Positions 35,179 through 44,648 of a DNA stretch of 64,000 nt are shown piece after piece. Origin of the DNA: Cupriavidus numazuensis. Lineage in GTDB: Bacteria; Pseudomonadota; Gammaproteobacteria; Burkholderiales; Burkholderiaceae. The DNA is taken from positions 61,015 through 125,014 of the forward strand of contig NZ_CAJPVI010000023.1 of assembly GCF_905397435.1 (NCBI RefSeq), in the 5' to 3' direction. The notes below the pieces were generated by a model that made no database searches, was not told where the DNA came from, and worked only from the letters and a program-made list of their open reading frames with translations. A program made the translations under genes and the position numbers. Every line of letters begins with the position of its first letter. Positions within the stretch are counted from its first letter, which is position 1.

Positions 35179-36198
35179 TCAACCTTGCTGCAGCAGTTCC
35201 TTGAGCCTCAGCTTCTGGATCAGCTGGGTTTCCTGGTCATAGACCGTCGCGACGTACTTCTTGTACTCTGGCCCGTCCAGGTACATCACGGGTGCGTCGA
35301 GACGTGCCGCGACCTGTTTAAATTCCGCGCTCGCCACCGCGGTGCGGAACGCATCGCGCAGCTTCTTTTCCACCGCAGCCGGCAGGCCCTTGGGCGCACC
35401 GATACCGTTGGGCGCCTCGACCACCACGTTGTAGCCAAGCTCTTTCAGCGTCGGCGTGTCCTTGAAGCGCGTGGCACGCTGTTCGCCCCACGTCGCCAGC
35501 AGGCGCAGCTTGCCGGCCTCGACATGCGGGGCCCACGAACTGGAGTCGGCCAGCAGGTCCACCTGCCCGGCCAGCACATCCTGCAAGGCCGCTGCACCGC
35601 CCTTGTAGGCGATGGCGTTGAACTTCACGCCGGCCGCCAGCGCGAACTGTTCCATGCCAACGTGCGTGGCGCCGCCGATGCCGGCGTGCGCGTAGGTCAG
35701 CCTGCCCGGATTGGCCTTGGCCGCCGCCACCACATCTTGCAGCGTCTTGAAGCGCGAGTTCGTCGGCACCGCGATGCCGAAGGTCTGGCCGGATGTACGG
35801 GCGATGTAGGTCAGTTCGGTACGCGGATCCAGCTGCAGCATGCCGAGCTGCGAGAAGCGCGTGACCGAGATCGGGATCTGGCCGATGGTGTAGCCATCAG
35901 GATTCGCCCGTGCCAGCGCCTTGGTGCCGATCATGCCGGAAGCGCCGGCACGGTTCTCGACCACGATCGACTGCTTGAGGATGCCGGACGCTACCTGGCA
36001 CAGGGCCCGCATCGACTGGTCCGCCGTGCCGCCCACCGGCCACGGGCAGATGAACGTGATGGGGCGATCGGGATACTCCGCCGTCGCGGCGCGGCTGATA
36101 CCGGGCAGGATGATGCCGGCGGTACCCGCGGCAGCGGCCGCTGCCCCTCTGATGAGCAGTTGGCGGCGCTTCGGATTGAAGGGGAGTCCTTGGGTCAT
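35179..36198 (-). CDS. Bug-family tripartite tricarboxylate transporter receptor
   Basis: A 339-residue periplasmic binding protein of the Bug (TctC) family. The signal peptide has a twin-arginine-like KRRQLLIRG and cleaves near SRAATA. Hallmarks are YPDRPITFICPWPVGGTADQSMRAL, VVENRAGASGMIGTKALARANPDGYT and YAHAGIGGATHVGMEQFAL. It should bind a carboxylate or sugar acid; the membrane subunits TctA/TctB are not adjacent. It is the first gene of the sugar-acid operon, divergent from the LysR regulator. Confidence 0.92.
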   Translation of the reverse strand: MTQGLPFNPKRRQLLIRGAAAAAAGTAGIILPGISRAATAEYPDRPITFICPWPVGGTADQSMRALCQVASGILKQSIVVENRAGASGMIGTKALARANPDGYTIGQIPISVTRFSQLGMLQLDPRTELTYIARTSGQTFGIAVPTNSRFKTLQDVVAAAKANPGRLTYAHAGIGGATHVGMEQFALAAGVKFNAIAYKGGAAALQDVLAGQVDLLADSSSWAPHVEAGKLRLLATWGEQRATRFKDTPTLKELGYNVVVEAPNGIGAPKGLPAAVEKKLRDAFRTAVASAEFKQVAARLDAPVMYLDGPEYKKYVATVYDQETQLIQKLRLKELLQQG

Positions 36199-36328
36199 GT
36201 GAGGTGTCTCCGTTGTTATGGGACGGTCAGGCCGTCGAGCTATACCGGCATTGTGTGCCCGCCCAACATAACAATCCAATCAGAACTTGGCATTGCTTCA
36301 TGATGATTTCGTTATGTAGACTCCGGGC

Positions 36329-37270
36329 ATGGCCAATATCGACCGCGCGCTGCGCTCCAACATCAAGCTGCGCCACCTGCAACTGCTGGTGGCGCTCGAC
36401 GAATTCCGGCACCTGGGCCGCACGGCCGAGTTCCTGTCCGTGAGCCAGCCCGCCGTTTCGCGCGTGCTCACCGAAGTCGAAAAGATGCTTGGCCTGACGC
36501 TGTTCACGCGTTCCACGCGCGGCACCGAGCCCACCGCGGCCGGCGAATCGCTGGTGCGCTTTGCACGCTCGGTGCTCGCGCAATACGAGCAGACGCGCGA
36601 CGAGATCGCCGCGGTGGAAAGCGGCGCGTCGGGGCGAATCCGCGTCGGCTCGATGGGCGCGGCGCTGCCGGCATTGCTGGCGCACGCGGTTGGCATGCTC
36701 AAGGATCGTTCGCCCCGTGCCACCGTGCTGGTCGAGGAAGGCGACCTCACCCACCTGCTGCCCAAGCTGCGCCTGAGCGAACTAGACCTGATCGTCGGCC
36801 GCCTGGAACCTGGCTACGCCGCGCCCGACTTGCTTGCGGAAGCGTTGTACGACGATCCGATGGTAGTCGTGGTCAGGCGCGGCCACCGCCTTACACGCAA
36901 GGCCAGCCCCGGCTGGCGCGACCTGGCCGAGCTGCCGTGCGTGTTCCCGCCGCCGTGGGCCTCGCTGCGGGTGAAGATCGAACAGGCCTTCTACCAGCAC
37001 GGACTGCATCCGCCGCAGGACGTCATCGAATCGTCGTCGTATCTTGCACTGACCACGTTTGCCACCCGACGCGATGCAGCGGGCTTCATGGCACAGTCCG
37101 CCGCACGCGCGCTGGAAGCCGAAGGCCGCCTGCGGATCGTCGCCATGGACGTGCCCGTCGAACTGCCCCCGGTCGGCGTCATGACGTTGCGCGAACGGCC
37201 GCTGACGAGCAGTGCCCTGCAGATGGTCGACTACCTCAGGCGTGCGGCGGCCGAGCTGAAAGTGATCTGA
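36329..37270 (+). CDS. LysR-family regulator (GbpR-like)
   Basis: A 313-residue LysR regulator: N-terminal winged helix (~15-75, LQLLVALDEFRHLGRTAEFLSVSQPAVSRVLTEVE shown in part) and a substrate-binding domain. The wording of the HTH region resembles the GbpR galactose-binding-protein regulator group. It is divergent from the Bug-led operon with 130 bp between, which makes it the likely regulator of sugar-acid uptake and breakdown. Confidence 0.88.
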   Translation: MANIDRALRSNIKLRHLQLLVALDEFRHLGRTAEFLSVSQPAVSRVLTEVEKMLGLTLFTRSTRGTEPTAAGESLVRFARSVLAQYEQTRDEIAAVESGASGRIRVGSMGAALPALLAHAVGMLKDRSPRATVLVEEGDLTHLLPKLRLSELDLIVGRLEPGYAAPDLLAEALYDDPMVVVVRRGHRLTRKASPGWRDLAELPCVFPPPWASLRVKIEQAFYQHGLHPPQDVIESSSYLALTTFATRRDAAGFMAQSAARALEAEGRLRIVAMDVPVELPPVGVMTLRERPLTSSALQMVDYLRRAAAELKVI

Positions 37271-37342
37271 CGCCTGGGAACGGCTGCCAGCCGGCATAAA
37301 GCGGCTACCATACCGGGGCATTCCGGTTCACGAAGAGACATC

Positions 37343-38476
37343 ATGACTACCCCACAGGAATCCACAAACAACATGGGCGAGGGCTGGCCACATCCCTCCG
37401 ACCGCACCAGCGGGACCGACGATGCCCGCGTCGATGACATCATTCCGCTGCCCCCGCCCGAGCACCTGATCCGGTTCTTCCCGATTGCCGGGACACCGGT
37501 CGAATCGCTTGTCACGGCAACGCGGCAAAGCATTTCCCGGATCCTTCACGGCCAGGACGACCGCCTGCTCGTGATCATGGGACCGTGCTCGATCCACGAT
37601 CCGCGCGCCGCGCTCGACTACGCACAGCGCTTGATGGCACAGCGCGTGCGCTACGCGGATACGCTGGAAATTGTGATGCGTGTGTACTTCGAGAAGCCTC
37701 GCACCACCGTGGGCTGGAAAGGCCTGATCAACGATCCGTATCTTGACGAAAGCTACCGGATCGACGAGGGCCTTCGGATGGCGCGCCATCTGCTGCTCGA
37801 CATCAACCGCCTGGGGCTCCCGGCGGCCGGCGAGTTCCTGGATGTCATCTCGCCGCAGTACATCGGCGACCTGATCAGTTGGGGCGCGATCGGAGCCCGC
37901 ACGACGGAAAGCCAGGTGCACCGCGAACTGGCATCTGGCACCTCGGCGCCGATCGGGTTCAAGAACGGCACCGACGGCAATATCAAGATCGCCATCGATG
38001 CGATCCAGGCCGCCTCCCGTCCGCATCACTTTCTTGGCGTCCACAAGAACGGGCAGGTGGCAACCGTGCACACCCGAGGCAACCCCGACTGCCACGTCAT
38101 TCTGCGCGGCGGCAAGGTGCCGAACTATGATGCTGATTCCGTGGCAGCCGCCTGCAAGGATCTCGACGCGGCCGGGCTCGACCGCCGGCTGATGGTCGAT
38201 TGCAGCCATGCCAACAGCAGCAAGCAGCACCTGCGACAGATCGACGTTGCACGCGACGTAGCGGAGCAGGTCAGCGGCGGCAGCCGGTCGGTGTTTGGCG
38301 TGATGGTCGAGAGCCATCTGATCGGCGGTGCACAGAAATTCACGCCGGGGCAGCACAACCCGTCGGAACTGACGTACGGGCAGAGCATTACCGACGCCTG
38401 CATCGGCTGGGACGACTCCCTCGCGGTGCTCGACACGCTGGCCGAGGCGGTCGCCGCGCGAAGGCAGGAAAGCTGA
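37343..38476 (+). CDS. aroG: 3-deoxy-7-phosphoheptulonate (DAHP) synthase
   Basis: A 377-residue class I DAHP synthase of the AroG/F/H type, condensing phosphoenolpyruvate and erythrose 4-phosphate at the entry to the shikimate pathway. Signatures are IMGPCSIHDPRAALDYAQRL, YFEKPRTTVGWKGLINDP, GFKNGTDGN and VDCSHANSSKQH, with metal-binding Cys and His. The N-terminal ~50 residues before the barrel could carry feedback regulation by an aromatic amino acid; which one cannot be read from the sequence. Confidence 0.95.
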   Translation: MTTPQESTNNMGEGWPHPSDRTSGTDDARVDDIIPLPPPEHLIRFFPIAGTPVESLVTATRQSISRILHGQDDRLLVIMGPCSIHDPRAALDYAQRLMAQRVRYADTLEIVMRVYFEKPRTTVGWKGLINDPYLDESYRIDEGLRMARHLLLDINRLGLPAAGEFLDVISPQYIGDLISWGAIGARTTESQVHRELASGTSAPIGFKNGTDGNIKIAIDAIQAASRPHHFLGVHKNGQVATVHTRGNPDCHVILRGGKVPNYDADSVAAACKDLDAAGLDRRLMVDCSHANSSKQHLRQIDVARDVAEQVSGGSRSVFGVMVESHLIGGAQKFTPGQHNPSELTYGQSITDACIGWDDSLAVLDTLAEAVAARRQES

Positions 38477-38492
38477 GCCGAATGTTCCGGTA

Positions 38493-38518
38493 TTTCCGGG
38501 CGCTTGCCGCCCCGGAAA
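38493..38518 (+). terminator. Hairpin after aroG
   Basis: TTTCCGGG and CCCGGAAA form a perfect 8-bp stem with a 10-nt loop, 16 bp after the aroG stop. No T-tract follows, so this is either a weak terminator or an mRNA 3'-end stabiliser. Confidence 0.45.
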
Positions 38519-38731
38519 GCCCGAAAACCGCCCGCGCCCTACACCCCACCCGTCATCAGTGCTCGATCAGGCTGATGCTGCACCGCACCATCGAGTTACA
38601 CTTCATGTTTGGCTCCGGCCGGGCGGGAAGATGCGCGAATATTGCCACTTTCCTCCCCGGCCCGGGACTCCCTTGCATGATTTGCACCGGAAAACTGAAA
38701 TCCCTGTCCGAAGACGAAGAGACACAGAAAC

Positions 38732-39826
38732 ATGAGCGCTGACAACCAATTGCAGTTCACCGTGGAACGTCACCCCAACCCCACGCCGGCCGACAAGATC
38801 GCGGCTGCGCTGGTCGACCCCGCCTTCGGACGCGTATTTACCGACCACATGGTCACGATCCGCTGGACCGAAGGGCGCGGTTGGCATGACGCCAAGGTCG
38901 AAGCGCGCCGCCCGTTCCAGATCGACCCGGCCTGCGCCGTCCTGCACTATGCGCAGGAAATCTTCGAAGGCATGAAGGCCTACCGCGGCGCCGACGGCAA
39001 GATCTCGCTGTTCCGCCCGCAGGAAAACGCCAAGCGCTTCCGTGCCTCCGCCGCTCGCATGTCGATGGCCGACCTGCCCGAAGCCGACTTCCTGCGTGCT
39101 GTGGAAGCGCTCGTCGATATCGACCGCGACTGGATCCCCGGCGGCGACGGCAGCCTGTACCTGCGCCCGTTCATGTTTGCCGTGGAGAACTTCCTCGGCG
39201 TGCGCGCCGCGAACGAATACGTGTTCTGCGTGATCGCCTGCCCGGTCGGCCCGTATTTCAAGGGCGGCAAGTCGGCGGTGACGGTGTGGGTGTCGGACCA
39301 GTACACGCGCGCCGCGCCCGGTGGCACCGGTGCGGCCAAGTGCGGCGGCAACTATGCAGCCAGCCTGATCGCGCAGACCGAAGCCGCACAGAAGGGCTGC
39401 GACCAGGTGGTCTTCCTGGACGCCGCGGAACACCGCTGGATCGAGGAACTCGGCGGCATGAACGTGTTCTTCGTGATGGACGACGGTTCGCTGCTGACGC
39501 CGCCGCTGTCCGGCACGATCCTGCCCGGCATCACGCGCGCTTCGGTGATCGAACTGGCCCGCCGTGAAGGCATCAAGGTGTCGGAAACCCCGTACTCGTT
39601 CGACGCATGGCAAGCCGATGCAGCGAGCGGCCGCGTCAAGGAAACGTTCGCCTGCGGCACCGCCGCCGTGGTGACGGCCATCGGCACGGTGCGCCATGCC
39701 GGCGGGGAATTCAACATCGGCGATGGCGGCGAAGGCGAAGTCACGAAGCGCCTGCGCGCGCTGCTGACGGGCATCCAGCGCGGCAAGGAAGCGGATACCT
39801 TCGGCTGGGTTCACCACATCGCCTGA
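38732..39826 (+). CDS. ilvE: Branched-chain amino acid aminotransferase
   Basis: A 364-residue class IV (class II BCAT) aminotransferase catalysing the last step of Leu/Ile/Val synthesis or the first step of their breakdown. It shows YAQEIFEGMKAYRGADG, YLRPFMFAVENFLGVR, the PLP-Lys region GTGAAKCGGNYAAS, LDAAEHRWIEELGGMN and GTAAVVTAIG. A clear start follows GAAGAGACACAGAAAC. It would feed the 2-keto acid whose CoA ester enters the valine operon at 13185-18751. Confidence 0.95.
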   Translation: MSADNQLQFTVERHPNPTPADKIAAALVDPAFGRVFTDHMVTIRWTEGRGWHDAKVEARRPFQIDPACAVLHYAQEIFEGMKAYRGADGKISLFRPQENAKRFRASAARMSMADLPEADFLRAVEALVDIDRDWIPGGDGSLYLRPFMFAVENFLGVRAANEYVFCVIACPVGPYFKGGKSAVTVWVSDQYTRAAPGGTGAAKCGGNYAASLIAQTEAAQKGCDQVVFLDAAEHRWIEELGGMNVFFVMDDGSLLTPPLSGTILPGITRASVIELARREGIKVSETPYSFDAWQADAASGRVKETFACGTAAVVTAIGTVRHAGGEFNIGDGGEGEVTKRLRALLTGIQRGKEADTFGWVHHIA

Positions 39827-39871
39827 AGCCCGTACCCTGCCCGACCGCCATACCCCCGGACCCACCGGGGG

Positions 39872-40624
39872 TCATGGCCGCACCAGCAATCCCGGCAGCG
39901 AGGACGCAAGCAGTACCACGCCTGATGCCGTCAGCAGCGTGAGCACGATCTTGCGGAACGTCGCCTCGCTAATGCCCAGGTACACACGCGTGCCGAGCAC
40001 CGTTGGCACCAGCATCGCCGGGGCTACTACCAGGAACATTGGCAGCATCTCGCGCGTCACGATCCCCTTGCCCACATAGGTCGCCATCGTCACCGCAAGC
40101 GTGGCCAGATTGAAGTTCTGGATCACCGCGCGCTGCTCATCCTTGTCGAAGCCGCGCAGCGTGCACCACAGTGTGGGAATGACGCCGGTAAAGCCGCCGA
40201 TCCCACCCATCACACCGCCTGCAGCCCCTGCCACGCCATCGGCCAGGCGCCCGCCATGCGTAATCGCAGGCAGCCGCCGCGCCATCAGCATCACCGGACA
40301 CCATAGCGTCAGGAAAGCCCCGAACACTGCCTTGAACAGTTGCGCATTAAGTGCCGGCAGGATTGCCACGCCAATCGGAATGCCAACCAGTCCTCCGGCC
40401 ACGAACGGCCACAAGCGCCTCAGCGACAGCCCGCGCCGCACCGAAAACGCCGCCAGCAGTTGACCCGTCAGCGCACCGAACACCGTCATCGCCGATGCCA
40501 TGCGCGGCTCGATGGTCCAGGCCCAGAACGACATCGCCACCATGCCGAAGGCAAAGCCGGAAAGGCCCTGCACGAAGCCGGCGACGGCTGCGCCGAGGAT
40601 GACGATGATGAGGGTGGAGTCCAT
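39872..40624 (-). CDS. TauE/SafE-family permease
   Basis: A 250-residue inner-membrane protein with about seven to eight helices in two repeated halves (N-terminal VILGAAVAGFVQGLSGFAFG and central AGAAGGVMGGIGGFTGVIP, each Gly-rich). This is the TauE/SafE sulfite/sulfoacetate exporter family, although members also move other small anions. It stands alone between the convergent ilvE gene and a hydrolase gene, so the substrate cannot be inferred. Confidence 0.88.
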   Translation of the reverse strand: MDSTLIIVILGAAVAGFVQGLSGFAFGMVAMSFWAWTIEPRMASAMTVFGALTGQLLAAFSVRRGLSLRRLWPFVAGGLVGIPIGVAILPALNAQLFKAVFGAFLTLWCPVMLMARRLPAITHGGRLADGVAGAAGGVMGGIGGFTGVIPTLWCTLRGFDKDEQRAVIQNFNLATLAVTMATYVGKGIVTREMLPMFLVVAPAMLVPTVLGTRVYLGISEATFRKIVLTLLTASGVVLLASSLPGLLVRP

Positions 40625-40748
40625 GCGGAAGAGATGGCGTGCAGCGAGAACGGAGGGAAGCCTCGCATACTACTTGGCACCGCGTTCGCTCGGCAATGGT
40701 CGTGCGGGTCCCAGCCGGAATTGACGCACCTCGCTCTCACGCTTGTTT

Positions 40749-40778
40749 GCCCCCTCTCCCGCAAGCGGGAGAGGGGGC
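40749..40778. repeat. 14-bp perfect palindromic repeat (terminator-like)
   Basis: GCCCCCTCTCCCGC and its exact inverse GCGGGAGAGGGGGC are separated by only AA. Elements with this CCCTCTCCCGC core are scattered through many proteobacterial genomes. Here it lies just after the hydrolase stop codon and may end or protect its transcript. Confidence 0.7.
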
Positions 40779-40784
40779 GCCCAG

Positions 40785-41546
40785 TCAGCAAGTTTGTGTG
40801 CCTATGCTCTGCGACTCAAAAAATCGGATGACCCGCTCAATCGCCGCGCGCGCTTCAGCCGGGTTTTCATTAAACCAGGTGCCCAATCCATGTGGCGCGT
40901 CAGCAATGACGGTTTTCTGAAACCGTACGACGTCCACGCTCTCTTCGATCATCGCCAGCACGCCCCCCGGAATCACATCGTCACGCTCCGCCGCAACAAG
41001 GCAGACCTGGCCTTGGAACTTGCCAAGCAACGCAGGCCCTTCGGACCGCCGCCAGCTCTCCGGCGTGCGGATGACTGCAGTGAAATCGGGGCCCAGATGC
41101 GTGGCAATTGCCTCCGGCGCATAGAGTGCGGGATTCACAAGGCAGATGCCCGCGATTTGCAGCGAACATTGCCGCGTAAGTTCAACCGCAACCTGCCCGC
41201 TCATGCTCAGTCCGAAGACATACAGCGATTGCAAATGGCCGAGAAAGGCCTGTGCCACCGAACGAGCTTCCGCAACGCGCTTCGCAATGGATGGGGGCTT
41301 GTAGCACGTGCTGGCGCCGTGGCAGGAAAAATCAGGGGCGACCGTCTCGATACCATGCGAGGCAATGCACTCACAGATAGCGCGGCATCGCTCCTTGGTC
41401 GAACTGCCAGCGCCGTGAAGCACGAGCGCGCCCTGTGGCCCGGCGTCTGAGGTGGGCATATAGCGCGAGACCGCAAGGACTTCGTCATTGCACTGGTGCC
41501 AGTGCAATCGGTGGATATGCGCTTGCATATTTTTATTAGGAGCCAA
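40785..41546 (-). CDS. Alpha/beta-fold hydrolase
   Basis: A 253-residue serine hydrolase. The nucleophile elbow is FGLSMSGQVA (~120-130), the oxyanion region is LVLHGAGSSTKERC, a late Asp lies in VAAERDDVIPGG and the catalytic His in DAPHGLGTW. No signal peptide. It resembles small esterases and acyltransferase-like hydrolases of unknown substrate. It is transcribed alone; a terminator-like palindrome follows directly. Confidence 0.8.
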   Translation of the reverse strand: MAPNKNMQAHIHRLHWHQCNDEVLAVSRYMPTSDAGPQGALVLHGAGSSTKERCRAICECIASHGIETVAPDFSCHGASTCYKPPSIAKRVAEARSVAQAFLGHLQSLYVFGLSMSGQVAVELTRQCSLQIAGICLVNPALYAPEAIATHLGPDFTAVIRTPESWRRSEGPALLGKFQGQVCLVAAERDDVIPGGVLAMIEESVDVVRFQKTVIADAPHGLGTWFNENPAEARAAIERVIRFFESQSIGTQTC

Positions 41547-42034
41547 TATCGGTGACGCTGCAATCCGGCGCGCCCGTCTCCAAGAGGAAGGGCGTCATGC
41601 CTGCAACCATGGTTCCCGCGGATTCTGAACGATAGTGTTTGAGAATGAAATGGAACAACGATGGAACATTTATGCGGGTAAAGACCATCAGCCCCCCTGT
41701 TCCCTGTCATCCAGAATGGCCGCGTGCCACCCCGCTGTCATTTCCATCTGATACGGTCTTTTTTTTCATTTGTGGTTCTGTTTTTCGCGAGACCTGGCTA
41801 TTAGCATCAATTCGTCCGGAAAAGGCCCGATGTGACCCACCCGCTGCGACGATATGTCGCCGCACCCACTTCCGCCTTTGCCGGCACATGGCGACGCATG
41901 CGGCGTACACTACGCTTACCGCACGCGCCAACGGCCCGCGCCCCTGGCGCGCCTGCCGGCACGCCCGCCACGCCTGACCGGCATGGCAGCGCAGTCGACG
42001 GCGTGCGATGGGCCAGCGCCACGGAGAACAAGAC
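41547..42034. other. 488-bp intergenic region
   Basis: This gap separates the divergent hydrolase and bd oxidase genes. It is less GC-rich than its neighbours near 41630-41830 and contains a T8 tract at 41758-41766. I see no convincing ORF or RNA gene and no full FNR-type TTGAT-N4-ATCAA site. It probably holds the promoters of the two flanking genes. Confidence 0.4.
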
Positions 42035-43477
42035 ATGTTTGGCTTCACCGCGCTAGAACTCGCCCGTATCCAATTCGGTTTTACCGTTTCCTTTCACATC
42101 ATCTTTCCCGCCATCACGATCGGGCTGGCCGCGTATCTCGCGGTGCTCGAAGGTTGCTGGCTACGGACGCAGCGCCCGGTCTACCGGGACCTGTACCACT
42201 TCTGGTCGAAGATCTTCGCGGTCAATTTCGGCATGGGGGTGGTGTCGGGGCTGGTCATGGCCTACCAGTTCGGCACCAACTGGAGCTTCTTCTCCGAGTT
42301 CGCGGGCAGCATTACCGGCCCGCTGCTGACCTACGAGGTGCTGACGGCCTTCTTCCTTGAGGCAGGCTTCCTCGGCGTGATGCTGTTCGGCTGGAACCGC
42401 GTCGGACCGGGGCTGCATTTCTTCGCGACTGTCATGGTCGCGCTGGGCACGCTGATCTCGGCAACCTGGATCCTCGCCTCCAACAGCTGGATGCAGACGC
42501 CGCAGGGCTTCGAGATCATCAATGGCCGCGTCGTGCCGACGGACTGGTTCAAGGTCATCTTCAACCCGTCGTTCCCCTACCGCCTGGTGCATATGAGCGT
42601 GGCGGCATTCCTGTCCACCGCGCTGTTTGTGGGTGCTTCCGCAGCCTGGCACCTGCTGCGCGGGCGCGACAATCCAGCCCTCCGCAAGATGCTGTCGATG
42701 GCGATGTGGATGCTGCTGATCGTCGCGCCGATCCAGGCCGTCATCGGCGACATGCACGGCCTGAACACGCTGAAGCACCAGCCGGCCAAGATCGCCGCGA
42801 TGGAAGGCCACTGGGAGACGGAGCATGGCGACCAGGGCTTTCCGCTGCTGCTGTTTGGGCTGCCGGATATGGAGCGTGAGGAAACCCGCTTTGCCATCGG
42901 CATACCGCGCCTGGGCAGCCTGATTCTCACGCACAGCCTCGATGGCCAGATCAAGGGCCTGAAGGAGTTCGCGCCGGAAGACCGGCCCAATGCCACGATC
43001 CTGTTCTGGTCGTTCCGGGTGATGGTCGGCCTCGGTGTGCTGATGATCCTGCTGGGCCTGTGGAGCCTGCTGCTAAGGCGCGGCGAACGGCTGTTCCAGT
43101 CGCGGGCCTTCCTGCGCGTGGCGATGTGGATGGGGCCGACCGGCTTGATCGCGCTCCTGGCGGGCTGGTACACGACGGAGATCGGGCGGCAGCCATGGGT
43201 GGTCTACGGGCTGCAGCGCACCGCCGATGCCGTCACCCCGCACAACGTGCCCGAGCTCGCGCTTACGCTTGGTCTGTTCATCGTCGCCTACTTCTTCGTG
43301 TTCGGCGTCGGCATTGCCTACATGCTGCGGCTAGTGCGCAAGGGCCCGGTGATTGACGAAGGCAAGCACGAGCCCCAGGGCGGCCCTGGCCGCGGCCACA
43401 CCCCCGCACGCCCGATTTCCGCCGTCGAGGACGATGATGTGATGGCGCCCAATCAACCCGCTCGCAGCAGGAGCTGA
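42035..43477 (+). CDS. cydA: Cytochrome bd-type quinol oxidase subunit I (CIO-like)
   Basis: A 480-residue membrane protein, the heme-carrying subunit of the bd oxidase. The N-terminal block LARIQFGFTVSFHIIFPAITIG contains the heme b595 His, and GRQPWVVYG is the conserved GxxPW-type motif. The length and short Q-loop, together with the DUF2474 gene after cydB, indicate the cyanide-insensitive oxidase (CIO) branch. The ATG at 42035 follows GGAGA. It would oxidise ubiquinol and reduce oxygen at low tension or under respiratory stress. Confidence 0.93.
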   Translation: MFGFTALELARIQFGFTVSFHIIFPAITIGLAAYLAVLEGCWLRTQRPVYRDLYHFWSKIFAVNFGMGVVSGLVMAYQFGTNWSFFSEFAGSITGPLLTYEVLTAFFLEAGFLGVMLFGWNRVGPGLHFFATVMVALGTLISATWILASNSWMQTPQGFEIINGRVVPTDWFKVIFNPSFPYRLVHMSVAAFLSTALFVGASAAWHLLRGRDNPALRKMLSMAMWMLLIVAPIQAVIGDMHGLNTLKHQPAKIAAMEGHWETEHGDQGFPLLLFGLPDMEREETRFAIGIPRLGSLILTHSLDGQIKGLKEFAPEDRPNATILFWSFRVMVGLGVLMILLGLWSLLLRRGERLFQSRAFLRVAMWMGPTGLIALLAGWYTTEIGRQPWVVYGLQRTADAVTPHNVPELALTLGLFIVAYFFVFGVGIAYMLRLVRKGPVIDEGKHEPQGGPGRGHTPARPISAVEDDDVMAPNQPARSRS

Positions 43478-43481
43478 CACC

Positions 43482-44489
43482 ATGGGCATCGACCTTTCCC
43501 TCCTCTGGATCCTCATCATCTTCTTCGGCGTGATGATGTACGTCGTGATGGACGGTTTCGATCTCGGCATCGGCATGCTGTTCCCGTTCGTGCCGGACCG
43601 CCATGACCGTGACGTGATGATGAACACCGTGGCCCCTGTCTGGGACGGCAACGAAACGTGGCTTGTGCTCGGCGGTGCCGGGCTGCTGGCAGCGTTCCCG
43701 CTCGCCTACTCGGTGGTGCTGAGCGCGCTCTACCTGCCGCTCATGCTCATGCTGCTGGGCCTGATTTTCCGCGGCGTGGCGTTCGAGTTCCGCTTCAAGG
43801 CCAATGACCGCGAACGGCCGGTGTGGGATGCCTCCTTCATCGGCGGCTCGCTTACGGCATCGTTCTTCCAGGGCGTGGCGCTGGGCGCGTATATCGACGG
43901 CATCCGCATGGAAGGCCACCGCTTCGCCGGCGGTCCGCTGGACTGGCTCGCGCCGTTCCCGCTGTTCTGCGGCGTTGGCCTCGTGGTCGCCTATACGGTG
44001 CTGGGCAGCACGTGGCTGATCATGAAGACCGAGGGCGAACTGCACCAACGCATGGTGCGGCTGGCCGGCACGCTGGGCTGGCTGTTGCTCGCGGTCATCG
44101 CGGCCATCAGCCTGTGGACGCCGCTCACGCACCCGGAAATTGCCGAGCGCTGGTTCCGCCTGCCGAACCTGATCTTGTTCTCGCCGGTCCCGCTGCTGGT
44201 CGTGCTGTGTGTGCTCGGACTGATGCGCGCACTGCGGCGAACGCCGAACATGGCACCGTTCCTCTATGCGCTCGGGCTTGTCTTCCTCGGTTATACGGGG
44301 CTTGCGATCAGCGTGTGGCCCAATATCATCCCGCCCGGCATTTCGATCTGGGATGCCGCGGCGCCGCCGCAGAGCCAGGGCTTTGCGCTGGTGGGCGCGC
44401 TGTTCATCATCCCGTTCATCCTGATGTACACGGTGTGGGCCTACTACGTCTTCCGCGGCAAGGTCCGCCACGGCGAGGGGTACCACTGA
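43482..44489 (+). CDS. cydB: Cytochrome bd-type quinol oxidase subunit II
   Basis: A 335-residue subunit II with eight to nine membrane helices. It opens with LLWILIIFFGVMMYVVMDGFDLGIGML and contains APVWDGNETWLVLGGAGLLAAFP, the diagnostic CydB motif. It begins 4 bp after cydA and its TGA overlaps the ATG of the DUF2474 gene, so the three are translationally coupled. Confidence 0.95.
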   Translation: MGIDLSLLWILIIFFGVMMYVVMDGFDLGIGMLFPFVPDRHDRDVMMNTVAPVWDGNETWLVLGGAGLLAAFPLAYSVVLSALYLPLMLMLLGLIFRGVAFEFRFKANDRERPVWDASFIGGSLTASFFQGVALGAYIDGIRMEGHRFAGGPLDWLAPFPLFCGVGLVVAYTVLGSTWLIMKTEGELHQRMVRLAGTLGWLLLAVIAAISLWTPLTHPEIAERWFRLPNLILFSPVPLLVVLCVLGLMRALRRTPNMAPFLYALGLVFLGYTGLAISVWPNIIPPGISIWDAAAPPQSQGFALVGALFIIPFILMYTVWAYYVFRGKVRHGEGYH

Positions 44490-44632
44490 TGATGCCCCGC
44501 CCCGTCAGGCTGCCGCTCTGGCTCCGGCGCGTCGGCTGGCTTGTGCTGATCTGGGCCGCCAGCGTGGCAGCCCTGGGCGCCGCGGCCTGGCTGCTGCGCC
44601 TGCTGATGGCCGGAGCCGGCTTCCACCGCTGA
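44489..44632 (+). CDS. DUF2474 small subunit of the bd oxidase (CydX/CioZ-like)
   Basis: A 47-residue single-pass membrane peptide. An Arg-rich start (LPLWLRRVGW) is followed by one hydrophobic helix (~17-40). The ATG overlaps the cydB stop as TGATG. DUF2474 peptides in this position accompany CIO-type oxidases and play the part CydX plays in the E. coli enzyme: stabilising the heme subunit. It is easily missed because of its size. Confidence 0.85.
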   Translation: MMPRPVRLPLWLRRVGWLVLIWAASVAALGAAAWLLRLLMAGAGFHR

Positions 44633-44648
44633 CCCGCTGCGGCGGCAG

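Noticed and set aside
34113..36303. Long plus-strand frames opposite the sugar-acid operon
   Set aside because: They lie antisense to the UxaA-type and Bug genes and show only low-complexity Arg/His-rich translation.
41547..42034. FNR/Anr site ahead of cydAB
   Set aside because: Only isolated half-sites such as ATCAA are present; no TTGAT-N4-ATCAA was found.
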